Shown: one piece after another, positions 45,957 through 56,179 of the stretch
How positions within the stretch are numbered: the first letter of the stretch is position 1
How the letters are laid out: every line of letters begins with the position of its first letter
Assembly: GCF_029784135.1 (NCBI RefSeq)
Contig: NC_073746.1
Location: 293,284,089 to 293,348,088 of the forward strand
DNA: 64,000 nucleotides
DNA from: Toxorhynchites rutilus septentrionalis
Lineage: Eukaryota > Arthropoda > Insecta > Diptera > Culicidae
Direction: 5' to 3'
Made by a program: the position numbers and the translations under genes
The notes under the pieces: model-generated
Database searches by the model: none
Seen by the model: only the letters and a program-made list of their open reading frames with translations
Told to the model about the DNA's origin: nothing

Positions 45957-47488
45957 GGTGAAAACACAAATGGCAGCCACAATGGCGCTCATTTCTTTCA
46001 TCTCCCTCCCTCACCCCTCGCCCGAAAATCAATAATTTGGCGAAACAGTGTTAAGAAAATGATCGTTTTCGCACACTTCCCATCAAGTAATATCAAACAA
46101 ACTCTAATCGATTACTCACAAGATATTAAATTCTCATCTGCCGTCGCACTGTACAGTGAAAAACGTCGGAAAACTCGAGCTAGTGCTCTGAAAGTTAAAT
46201 TTTCATTTTTCAATTTCCGGCGATGGTTTTGTTTGTATTAGTGAAAGCAACGTTATTTTTTCGACACTGATGCCAGACAACATCATCGAAACAACTATGA
46301 AAACCACTCAATAAAATGTTATTCAGCTATGGAAACCACTCAATGAAATACAATCAACGAAGGAAAATATTGAGGAATTATCAACATCAAGTTACTGTGC
46401 GAAAGAACTTGTTAATACCAAAAGAGTCCCAATTCGCATTTGTTTTAAATTTGCTTATGTTATGCTCGCGTATGATCAGAATTTTACTTCATATGCAAAT
46501 ACACCTTCTATATATATTTATATTTGCAATTGTCCATCGAAACACATCGTTCATATATTTTACTTTAGTATTGAATTGTTTTTTTTTTTCAGAGGTATTC
46601 TAAGACTCGTGTCAGTTAAGCACCACACAGTCTGATAAGTGAATTGATCTAAATCAAAACAGACGAAACAAATTGCTCTTCTCTCACAAATACTATTACC
46701 TCATTTTTACACGTGGTTTTGCCTATACTACTACAATGGCTTCCTTCCACCTTCACCTTAATGGACGGTTTATTGTCTACCCACCGTGAACTCAAACCAA
46801 CGAACTTAGACAGTTATCGGGTATGGTTTAAAGGTCCTCGCATTAGCATTAGTAAATAGCGTGCAAAATAGCATGCAGTTCGGGAGGGATTCTAAGCAAA
46901 ATTTTAGTTCACTTTGTCTCCGAGTTCAATTTTGTGAGAAAAAAACATACAGAAAAATGGGTTTATATTAACAAAATTCACAAATTTGTCGTTGGTTCTG
47001 AACACAACACTGCACACTATTTTATACGTGTGAGTAATTTCCGTGTACGATACAAAAAAAATCTTGCTAACCTGTAGTACATGTCAAACCAGGTTGAACT
47101 CAAACATCGATACATGCATACGTGTACATGAGAGAGAGAGAGAGAGATAGATAGAGAGAGAGAGAGAGAGATAGATAGAGAGAGAGAGAAAAACGAATTC
47201 AGTCTAGAAGGAGTCACTTCAAAATGCAATGAAGTTCACTTGACGGGGAAGAATAAAATGAGATGCTCGAGTCGTAGAAGGAGATAGCGACTATACGCCC
47301 GACTGACTGTTGAGTCATGTTGACGGAGAAACTGCTGGAACTTTTAAAATCGAGAAATATTTAAAAAACTTCAGAACTGCGAACTAATTGAGGATTTGTT
47401 ATTACTAACTTCGTTGTGTTTGTAACACATGAGCTCTCCGTGTGTATACTCAGCAAATATCCCTTACCTTCTATTCTACGTACTTTGG
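45957..47488. other. No recognised gene; GA/GATA microsatellite
   Basis: 47130-47188 is an AG/GATA simple repeat (AGAGAGAGAGATAGATAGAG). The rest is unrecognised. Confidence 0.5.
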
Positions 47489-48217
47489 TGCAGTCCACTG
47501 ATGATTCAACAAGAGCCAAAGGTTGTACCGCTCATGACAACTCTACACGAGCTGATGATTACGCCGGCTAGTGATCATTCTATCCTGGATTCCTCGAGTC
47601 GAAAAAGACGCACCACGCTAGATATGGGGTGCAGACTAGGGGGTCGTTGCTGATTAACGGTCAGCTGCATCCCAATAGGAAGTATCCCATGTCGGGCACA
47701 CGTACAGAGCACTGAAGACTGCAACATCCCAATTATGAGAACACTTGTAATACTAACCTCGAGCCAACCGCGAGTAATCGGTTACATATTACTAACATAG
47801 TTGTAAGCAAACATTGTCAAAATATTGAACATAATAAAAATATATATTTTGGTGCTTATGAACTGAACATGAACTTATAGCCTCTTAGTTCGTGCAATTT
47901 TTGAAATGCGAACTAAATTTCAAGTACGTTTCTGTGAAAAAGTATTCTATGAAGAAATGTTTTGGGATGAATAACTTCTTTCCGTGTATGAAAAGAAACG
48001 AAACGAAAGCAATGAATACTGCGACATCGGGTGATATGTTTGTACATGATGTTCTTGAATTATAAACATCGTGTTTGTTTTCACATGTCTATGTTTGTGT
48101 ATCATTGTTCGTGTTGGGGATAGACACTCAACACTAGCGAGAATCATGTTCGAATTCAAACAAAACCATGGAATTTTCACATCGCGTGGACATGTGTAAG
48201 TGTTTTTCGGAAGACTG
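47489..48217. repeat. 0.72-kb dispersed repeat, copy B
   Basis: This is a near-identical partner of 1896-2613 in the same orientation. It lacks the CTCCCGGCCCCGTTAGGC segment just before the A-rich tail but carries about 34 extra bases (CATGGAATTTTCACATCGCG...) near 48167-48200. The indels alternate between the copies, so neither is simply derived from the other. Confidence 0.75.
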
Positions 48218-48819
48218 TTTATATGTATGGGAGCAGACATCTCTTTCTCTCAGACTGAACGTCAGCTTGGGAAGAAAGTACAAACGTTGCTAAGCGGCGA
48301 TCGAACCAAGACCGACTGGAATACAAGGCTGTTTTACACAATTACGCTATCCACATATCCACTGGTGTTGTTGTATGAATGCGTGATAATATTACACCAC
48401 ATATTAGATTTAAGTTGGAAAGTGTTCTCTAAAAATAAAAAGAAGAGCATAAACGTTAATCTACATACTTCTCGTTATTAGCCGTGTATGTGGCAAAGTA
48501 TGCGAAAAGGTTTAATGCCTGCTTATTTGCTATATGTCTCTTGTTTCGCTCCCTCATACTGCTCTTATATTGCTATGACATATATATTATACAAATACTG
48601 TACCAGTATGGGAAAGAAGCACCTTTTTCTGTTATTGCACGATTTGCTTTCGTTTTTGTTTTTTTTTTTCACCATATAACTCCTTTACATGTTCGTCGCT
48701 TCATTAATACTGCTACACTTTCCTTATTCAAACTTAATATAATTTTCAATAGGATTTTCATAGAATAGGTATATGGGATACCTAGAATAATCACAATATC
48801 AACACCATAAAATATATAA
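48218..48819. other. Unrecognised sequence
   Basis: This AT-rich interval lies between copy B and the mariner element. Part of it (ATATGTCTCTTGTTTCGCTC at 48531) resembles 41221-41260 (inverse reading TCTTGTTTTGCTC), suggesting another dispersed repeat. Confidence 0.4.
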
Positions 48820-48962
48820 GGGTACCGGTAAGTTTCTTCAGTTTTACAACAGATAACGTAACTAGATTATTATTCCAGTGAATCAAACTTCCAGACATTC
48901 GTTGGAAAGCTACTATCATTGCGCGTCTTTTTCTGTATATGTAATATGTCGTAATATGTAAT

Positions 48963-49853
48963 ATGTCGAATTTCGTACCAACGAGAGTGTTTTGCGGGGA
49001 GTGTTACTTCATTACTTCAATATGAAGAAAAAAGCTGCGAAAATTCGTTGCATTTTGTTGGAAATTTATGCCAATGCTCCAACTGAGCGGACGTGTCAGA
49101 CGTGGTTTGCACGATTTGGAAGTGGTAATTTTGACATGGACGAAGAACGTTCCGGAATTGGAGGCTTCACTCGACCAAGATCCGTCACAAACGCAAAAAG
49201 AACTTGCAGATACACTTGGAGTAGCTCAGCAAACCATATCCGATAGTTTAAAAGCAATGGGAATGATCCGAAATATAGGACATTGGGTGCCGTATGAATT
49301 GAAACCACGAGACGTCGAACGCCGTTTTTTCACGTGCGAACAACTGCTCCAACGACATAAAAGAAAGGTTTTTTTTTGCATCGAATCGTTACTGGCGATG
49401 AAAAATGGGTCCGTTACGACAAAACGAAACGTCGGACAACGTAAGGATACCCCGGCCATGCATCAACATCGACGGACGCGCGGAATATTCACGGCCAGAA
49501 GGTTATGCTGTCTTTTTGGTGGGACCAGCTGGGTGTGGTGTACTATGAGCTGCTAAAACCGAATGAAACCATTACGGGGGACCTCTACCGACGACAATCG
49601 ATGCGTTTGAGCCGTGCACCGAAGGAAAAACAGCCACAATACGAGCAAAGACACGATAACTTTATCGTGCAGCACGATAATGCTCGGCCGCATGTCACAA
49701 AACCGGTCAAAACATACGCTGAAATGGGAGGCCTATCCCACCAGCCGTATTCTCCAGACATTGCTCCGTCCGATTACTACCTTCTTCGATCGATGCAACA
49801 TGGCCTGGTTGACCAGCACTTCTTCTCTGACTAGCGATGGACAATACTTATTA
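48963..49853 (+). pseudogene. Mariner transposase (DD34D type), inactive
   Basis: The start ATG at 48963 gives MSNFVPTR. After a shift the frame reads LLHYFNMKKKAAKIRCILLE, then DPSQTQKELADTLGVAQQTI and WVPYELKPRDVERRFFTCEQ, the DNA-binding domains and WVPHEL-type linker. A T-run near 49370 shifts the frame ahead of IVTGDEKWVRYD, which holds the first catalytic aspartate. Later come WWDQLGVVYYELLKPNETIT, then VQHDNARPHV (second aspartate) and YSPDIAPSDYYLL (third). Only 31 residues separate the last two where 34 are invariant, so nine bases are lost inside the active-site region. About 40 codons are also missing between QHFF and SDGQYL. It resembles the cecropia/mauritiana side of the family. 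Confidence 0.85.
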
Positions 49854-49862
49854 AATTTGTAA

Positions 49863-50555
49863 TCTGTGTTCCTTTGTCCACCAAGCTTTTGCTATTCAAA
49901 TCTCTTGTATCACCTCATTCTTCCTATGGATCAGAATTGATTTTGAACGCCTCAGCCGCAGCGTTTGACAGACTGAGAGTATCATTAAACCATTGTGTTC
50001 GATGGGTTTTCAGATTATTTAGATTTTCTAGAGACACATTTACAGCAGCAGCTGTTGGGATGTTCATTCCATAGTTTCTTCAAATTACGATGTTATATCA
50101 CTTCATTTAAGATAATTCAATTCGGTCTTTACTAACTTAGTGACAAGTTACAGCCTTTCAAAAGTTTCAGAGTTCGTCATTTTGTTCTCATGCCTCATAA
50201 ATCCTCTCATTACAGCAATACTTTTTTCGTGCGTGCGATTAATATATGAAATCAACTTCCAGCGGATATTAAATCTATTCATTAAGCAGCAAGATTTCGT
50301 CGGGAATGTATGAATTGGCTAAATTGAGGGAATCGTCTTGAATGGGATGAGCGACAGTATAGTGGATGGGGTTTGCATGTATTGTGTATTTTCTCTTCAT
50401 TATTTTTAATATATTTAAATTTAGTTTGGATTGAGTTTGTAACGGTTATAAGGATGTGGTATGATCAATGTTGAATCCGATTGTAGAATTTTTAAAAGCG
50501 TGAACCCTTACTCTACAAGTATGAATAAACAAAACGAACAAACAAACATACAAAC
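49863..50555 (+). pseudogene. LINE 3' fragment inserted in the mariner
   Basis: Early codons read KLLLFKSLVSPHSSYGSELI, then AAFDRLRVSLNHCVRWVFRL, the same post-reverse-transcriptase region as at 25420-25560. Further frames contain a RECMNW-type ending (CGGGAATGTATGAATTGG at 50300). The 3' untranslated part ends in AAC-rich repeats (AACGAACAAACAAACATAC), used by some LINEs instead of poly(A). The insertion is severely 5'-truncated and lies in the host element's 3' untranslated region. The repeated bases at its edges were not resolved. Confidence 0.7.
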
Positions 50556-50615
50556 CATTTTTACAAAATAAAGAATTAACTTTTGAAAAAAAACGAAGAA
50601 ACTTACCGGTACTCC

Positions 50616-50898
50616 TGTTAACAAGTAGTCTATACTTTTGACTAATTTTTATTACGGATGGTTAATACTACTGTTTCATACATTGGATGATTTGTTTTTC
50701 ATATATGAACTAAAATGTATGGTTTTATCGACTAGCTGTATGCGCGTTATTCGGGTTTGAATCTTCTCCGAAAAAACACTGTGATGTGCTTTGAACCTTT
50801 TTTTTTTAACACGAGACCGTTATAACGGTGGATGGAAATTGAAAACTATAGAAAAAGTTTTTCTAAAAAGCCTTCTCTTGTTTATTCCTGTAAATTAC
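50616..50898. other. Unrecognised sequence
   Basis: This is an AT-rich interval. No features were seen. Confidence 0.35.
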
Positions 50899-51230
50899 TA
50901 GCTGGCCCGGCAAACTTCGTCCCGCCCAAAATTTATTTTTTGTTATCAATACCTTCAAACATTCACGTTTTCTTACCATGAGCAAGTTCATGGGTCCAAT
51001 AGCAGAACTGTTCATTGATTGATCTTCTAATCAACCCTGTTGAGTTTTGTATGGCAGGTCCCCCCTATAGAAGATGGTGGAGTGTCTAACCACCGTAAAA
51101 ATATTTATTGCACCCTAAAACCTCCACATGGAAAATTTGGTTCCATTTACTTGATTAATCCTCGAGTAATGCAGATCATTTGCTTGATTAATTCTCGTGT
51201 AATGCAGATATATATATATATATATATAAA
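50899..51230 (-). repeat. Composite tandem-repeat element, right end
   Basis: It begins ACTAGCTGGCCCGGCAAACT and follows the same lead as 28560-28700 for about 150 bases. One unit (TGTCTAACCACCGTAAAAAT, TTGCACCCTAAAACCTCCA) and a partial unit follow, and it ends in a (TA)n run at 51209-51229 that borders the next mariner. Confidence 0.7.
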
Positions 51231-51254
51231 AATTAAAAAAAAAAATTTTTTATT

Positions 51255-52537
51255 AAAAAAAAAAAAAAAAAAAAGTCCTGCGGTATTTTTTTTGAATTTT
51301 CATTTCTTCATAAAATTAGTTACAATCATCTGTTTTAAGTCAAATATGCGCCGTTTTGTTCGATTACTTCTTCTCAACGAGATGCCAACTTCATAATACC
51401 CCTGTTATAGAAGCTCGCTTCTTTATTGGCAAAAAACTCGGATAGCCAATTTTCACAGGCCTCTTTTGTGGCTAACTTCTGACTACCTAGCTCGTTCGCC
51501 ATGGACAAAAACAGGTGGTAGTCACTTGGTGCAAGGTCCGGACTATACGGCGGATGCAAAAGAACCTCCCATCCGAGCTCCCGGAGCTTCTGGCGCGTCA
51601 CCAAAGAAGTGTGTGGCCTGGCGTTGTCCTGATGGAAGACAATGCGGCCTCTGTTTATTAAAGATGGCCTCTTCTTCATGAGTGCTACCTTCAAGCGGTC
51701 CAGTTGTTGGCAGTACAGGTCCGAATTGAGCGTTTGGCCATAGGGAAGCAGCTCATAATAGATTATTCCTTGACAATCCCACCAAACACACAGCAGAACC
51801 TTCCTGGCCGTTAATGAGGGCTTGGCCACCGTCTGAGCCGCTTCAGCGGGCTTCGACCACGACCGTTTGCGCTTCACGTTGTCGTAAGTGACCCACTTTT
51901 CATCGTCAGTCACCATCCGCTTCAGAAACGGGTCGATTTTGTTGCGATTCAGCAGCGATTCACATGCGTCGATACGGTCAAAGATGTTTTTTTGCGTCAA
52001 CGTGTGTGGCACCCATACATCGAGCTTCTTTGTGAATCCAAGTTTCTTCAAATGGTTAATAACGGTTTGATGACTTATCCCCAGCTCTTGGCCGATGCTA
52101 CGGCTGCTACTATGCCGGTCTTTCTCGGCTAATTCAGCGATTTTGTCGCAATTTTCGACGACAGGCCTTCCGGAGCGTGGCGCATCTTCGACGACCTCTA
52201 CACCAGAACGAAAACGTTGAAACCATCGTTGTGCGGTGGAAATGGAAACTGTATCGGGTCCATAAACTGCACAAATTTTATTGGCAGCTTGAGATGCATT
52301 TTTGCCTTTGTCATAGTAGTACTGTAAAATATGTCGGATTTTCTCTTTATTATGCTCCATATTTGCGACACTATAACTCACGAACGACTTAACCAAACAA
52401 AACTGTCAAGGACTATATTATAGCGCGCAAAAATACCATTTCAACAAGCTATAGTATGACTCGATACAATGAATACAACTAGAACTACGCGCTTACAACG
52501 ACACCTCGCGGAAATACCGTAGGACTTTTTTGACAGC

Positions 52538-52541
<4 letters not shown>
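51255..52541 (-). mobile_element. Near-intact mariner element
   Basis: On the minus strand the 5' terminus reads TAGGCTGTCAAAAAAGTCCT, then ACGGTATTTCC (52540 downward). The opposite end on the plus strand reads AAAAAAGTCCTGCGGTATTT (51269-51288), so about 20 bases of the inverted repeat match. The outermost GGCTGTC of that end has been replaced by an A-run. Both ends abut (TA)n tracts (51209-51229 and 52541-52606), consistent with insertion into a TA microsatellite. The single gene inside is described separately. The total of about 1.29 kb is the normal mariner size. Confidence 0.85.
51374..52360 (-). CDS. Mariner transposase, DD34D, with C-terminal nonsense codon
   Basis: This enzyme would excise and reinsert its element at TA sites in the nucleus. 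I chose the start at 52360 (MEHNKEKIRHILQYYYDKG); an in-frame ATG at 52396 adds 12 atypical residues. Counting from 52360, residues 1-110 form two helix-turn-helix domains joined by GRP (SGRPVV), and WVPHTLT near 116 is the linker. The catalytic aspartates are D153 (VTDDEKW), D245 (HQDNARPH) and D280 (YSPDLAPSDYHLF), the last two 34 residues apart as the family requires. The frame ends with KLASR at TGA 51374-51376. It would continue 12 more residues (EEVIEQNGAYLT) to TAA 51335-51337, so a tryptophan codon TGG probably became TGA. Otherwise no frameshift is visible in 328 codons. Activity is unknown. Confidence 0.9.
   Translation of the reverse strand: MEHNKEKIRHILQYYYDKGKNASQAANKICAVYGPDTVSISTAQRWFQRFRSGVEVVEDAPRSGRPVVENCDKIAELAEKDRHSSSRSIGQELGISHQTVINHLKKLGFTKKLDVWVPHTLTQKNIFDRIDACESLLNRNKIDPFLKRMVTDDEKWVTYDNVKRKRSWSKPAEAAQTVAKPSLTARKVLLCVWWDCQGIIYYELLPYGQTLNSDLYCQQLDRLKVALMKKRPSLINRGRIVFHQDNARPHTSLVTRQKLRELGWEVLLHPPYSPDLAPSDYHLFLSMANELGSQKLATKEACENWLSEFFANKEASFYNRGIMKLASR

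Positions 52542-52606
<65 letters not shown>
52541..52606. repeat. (TA)n microsatellite
   Basis: About 33 uninterrupted TA units lie directly against the mariner 5' terminus. Confidence 0.95.
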
Positions 52607-52608
<2 letters not shown>

Positions 52609-54200
52609 GAGCGCGGTTTCGTTTAACAACGTACCATCAAAAACTTAGTTCGATAGAAGCTGGCGAATTCGAACGAATCAAGGGAGAAGTAATGACGCGA
52701 GAAATTGTGATTCGAAGAAAATAAGAAGAAATAATCTAGAATTCATCGTTGACGCACATCCTTCATACGACTCTCTTCATGTCCTTCTTCAATAGCACTA
52801 ATGCTCCCAAAGTTAGCCTCCTCATCGTAGTGTTACTTGCATCATTTTTAGTAGTACTCAGTTAGATTACTATACCCAACAACACACCTTCAATGTATTC
52901 TAAGTGACAAGCTCTAGAATGTGTGACCGCAATGCAAGTTAAAAGAAATATCTTTGACGAAAGATGCCCGACCGTTCTAAAAGAACAAGATGAATATTGC
53001 ACGAACATTTGACAACGGGATCCTACCACAGGTGCTCCATTCATTATGAAATAATATTTATGAATAGCTATATCAGATTGAAACAAAGGAGTGCGCTCGA
53101 TGGGTTTTATGTGAGCTGTGCTAACAATTCATGGTCGACATGTACGCGAAGGTAGAGAGTGAACGACTGTGATACCAACGCCTTAATCAACATAAGTGGC
53201 GTGAGGAAGAATACATTCACTTGGGAAACGCTATCATGAGCAACGCCGACACAGCGTCAGAGTCAAAATTATCCGAACGGATTGCAATTTTGCATTCTGT
53301 AATCCGTTCGACTCAAGTGCAACCGAGTTGTGCAAATGTGTCATCCTTGCTTGACGTAGTTTGACGTAGACAACATTGAGCTCCGTGTTTCATTTATATA
53401 AAGCAAAAATTCAAAATGGATATTCGGGTGGAATAAACACGCTTTTAAATCATTTTTTTTTTAAATTCGAGTTAATTCTACATACCAAAAATGTGTTCGA
53501 TGTGAAAAAGCAACACATTCTCTGCAATTAGGGGATAAATCTTGAACGAAAATTATATCTGACGATGATTTTATGTTATGTATCAAGCTTTGGTGGAAAT
53601 GCACGGAAATTTATAAACAAAAAAGTTAAGTTAGGGTTAGGACTATGTATTTCATGTATTTAATCATTGAGTGATCGTGAAATTCGATCGAGTTTCAAAC
53701 CAATCGGATTCCGGAATATGAATAACTGTTCGATACTGTTACCCAACAATGATGTGTGGTCCATGCGGTAATTCGAAACCTTTATCGCCTTGCATGGTAG
53801 GTGGAATATGTACAAGTACCTTTCCTAGAGATTTCACCAATGACACGATCGCAAACGTAGACGAATATCTAATGTATCAACGAATACTCAAAACTAAATA
53901 ACTAAAAAAATAGTGATAATGTCATTCCCGAACATCAACAACGCAGACATTGAAATTGAAAATCGTTGAGTAGTACCATATTCACTCGCAAACATTGAAA
54001 TTGAAAATCGTTGAGTAGTACCATATTCACTTCAGCTAAGCAAAGAGCAATTAATACATTTGCAAGTCCGTGGATAAAGGAAGCAATATGGCTGTGTTTC
54101 AAACTTATAATATCACTGTGAATACTCGTCGATTAAATGACAACAACGAAGTAATGGGTTCCAAATAAGAACGATACATTGATTTTCGTCATTTCATTTT
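52607..54200. other. No recognised gene; one short tandem duplication
   Basis: 53947-53991 and 53992-54034 are tandem copies of a 45-base unit beginning ACATTGAAATTGAAAATCG. An imperfect hairpin (CGAACGGATT...AATCCGTTCG) lies at 53275-53310. Nothing else was recognised. Confidence 0.5.
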
Positions 54201-54256
54201 GACGTGGGGCTACGTCAACCGGAGTATATGGGGGGTAAAATGAAAACCTAAACATA
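54201..54256. repeat. Recurring palindrome and shared 40-bp repeat
   Basis: GACGTGGGGCTACGTC (54201-54216) is a variant of the GACGTAG palindrome. It is followed by CCGGAGTATATGGGGGGTAA, which is shared with 13447 inside the foldback MITE. Confidence 0.6.
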
Positions 54257-54439
54257 GAACATGCAGGAAAAAATGAAAGATTCCGAATGCTTATAACTCG
54301 AACATTTCTTACTGTATCGGAAAGATGTTTGCATCAATTGATACGGAATATTTCTACGCCTCTATCGCAATTACTAAAATGTTAATTTTCATTAGATAAA
54401 CAATTTGATAACTGTAACATGTTAAGCGTTATCTAAAAG

Positions 54440-54950
54440 CCCTAACTATCTCGTTTTGATTGGCCCGATTCACGGTTTCCCCAACACAGCCATCAAAACC
54501 AAACAGCATCGCAAACACATAAAAGTATGAGGGTCTTTTGTTCGCACCAATCTGTGTTCCCTAACACAGATTTCAAAACCAAGCAGCTTTAAAGAAATCG
54601 GCATTGCAAATACATGAAAGTCGGGGATATTTTTGTTCCGACTGAAATGTATGTCTCCAGCACAGACTTCAGAACTAAGGTGTCTGAGGAAATTGCCATT
54701 GCATATTCATGCAGATTGGGGGTATTTTTCTTCCGACCGAAATGTGTTTCCCTAACAAAGGAACCATACCAACTTCCGTTAAAATCGTTTCATTCGTTTA
54801 TTTTATCGATCACATTCAAATAATTTTGTAGATCGTTAAAACATTCAAACACGCTGAAAATATATTAGTTATGTTATATGTAACACCCAAAATACTCTCT
54901 AGAAATTTTTAAATTGCAAAACAACGTTTGCCGGGTCAGCTAGTAAATTA
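54440..54950 (+). repeat. Minisatellite element with CCGGG...CAGCTAG terminus
   Basis: Three to four units of about 95 bases (ATTGCAAATACATGAAAGTC, GGGGATATTTTTGTTCCGAC, TGTGTTCCCTAACACAGA) are the same as at 42440-42690 in inverse orientation. The block ends in AAACAACGTTTGCCGGGTCA followed by GCTAGT, the reverse of the CTAGCTGACCCGGCAAAC terminus seen elsewhere. Two otherwise different tandem-repeat elements therefore share one terminus. The CTAG ending followed by T is compatible with a Helitron 3' end, but the required hairpin is not obvious. Confidence 0.6.
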
Positions 54951-56179
54951 TACAAGCAATCGCTTGGAAATTTAATTAGTTATCATCTAAGTGCACGAAT
55001 GGTTTGCGCAAAAAGGTTTTCCTGCGCGACCCTAACGGATGGGACAAAGGGATGCGACTGCAACCTACCAGCGGTAGTGGTTGTATTTGCATACTATTAT
55101 CCCAGAGAAAAGCAAACGAAAACAGACGAAGTTTGCCAGCCATAACACTGACAGATGAACGGTGATGACGACGATGATGATAGATGGGATGATAGTGCAA
55201 GATTGGATAAACGAGCACTTTTATTTCCATTTTGTTGGCTTCGTCTTGTGAAATGCAATGGAAAATAATAATTTCCTGTCGATTTGTTTGCTCACGATTT
55301 CGCTATCAACGACGCAAATAACAGGTTCGATTCAGATCCCCCAAGCCTCGTTGGCTGTGGATAGTTACTGTGTTGCATAAGAAGCAAACGTCAAAATTGA
55401 TTCCATTGGTCGTTCCTCTGCCGGATGAAAAGCATATTACGCTCCAGCACCACGCCTCGATCCCGTAACAACACCAGACAGCTGCATTCAGGTCGAATTT
55501 GCATGTTACCCACCCAGGGGGTGGCAAACTTTCTTTGATGGGGCTGTGTACAATTTGCCTTCTCACCTCTGGAAGGACAATTATTCCTATGTTCCAATGT
55601 TGAACGAAACCTCTCTGGCGAAAGGTCACGCAGCCACTTTTTGCAATCGACAGTTGAGCTGACCTATTCGTCGTTGCTTTGAGATTGGGATTAGTTTTTG
55701 AATATTCGCTGCCTCCGTATTTGTAGGTAACTAATGTTCAGTTATATTATTACATGACTGAATACATGAAAGTACGAGAACAAATTACAACAATTTTATC
55801 TGTTTTATTTCGCAATCAAATTGCAGAGAAAAAATTACATATGGATAATTTTTCAGCTGCATCCATAAACCCCCTACACCCATAAACAGCAAAAAAAAGT
55901 AACTTCGACGCTATGTGATTGGTATCTTTCTCATTTATGGATGCAAAAGAGGACATAGAAATACAAATTATTGCTCAGATTGAAAAAAAAGGTTCTGAAT
56001 GTTGACGATTCATCAAGGTTTTTTTTGCTGCTGTAATTGAACTGGTACTGACACAGAATTCGAATCGAGCTATTTTCCATATCCAAATCAATTCGAATGT
56101 GAAGAGATAATCTTGCAGCTTTGACAAATTCAGTGGAATGTAAAAGTATTTAAATTGAAGCTATCGGAAAATACGAAAA
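54951..56179. other. Unrecognised sequence
   Basis: The minus-strand frames at 54976-55230 and 55306-55629 lie in more balanced sequence but contain no recognisable domain. A short ATG/ACG repeat region is at 55155-55195. Confidence 0.4.

Larger units (their letters stand above)
48820..50615 (+). mobile_element. Mariner element interrupted by a LINE
   Basis: Inverted termini are GGTACCGGTAAGTTTCTTC at 48821-48839 and its complement at 50594-50612 (GAAGAAACTTACCGGTAC). Between them lie a broken mariner transposase and its 3' untranslated region. That region is split at TTTGTAA (49862) and resumes as CCATTTTTACAAAATAAAG at about 50554, where a 3' LINE fragment is inserted. Without the LINE the element would be about 1.1 kb, near the usual 1.3 kb for mariner once its internal deletion is allowed for. 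Confidence 0.8.

Noticed and set aside
51255..51275. Long A-run as a poly(A) tail of a retrogene
   Set aside because: The adjoining GTCCTGCGGTATTT is the mariner inverted repeat, so the A-run is an altered transposon end.
55306..55629. Minus-strand 107-codon frame as a gene
   Set aside because: Competing frames in the same place are also open, and I recognise no motif.
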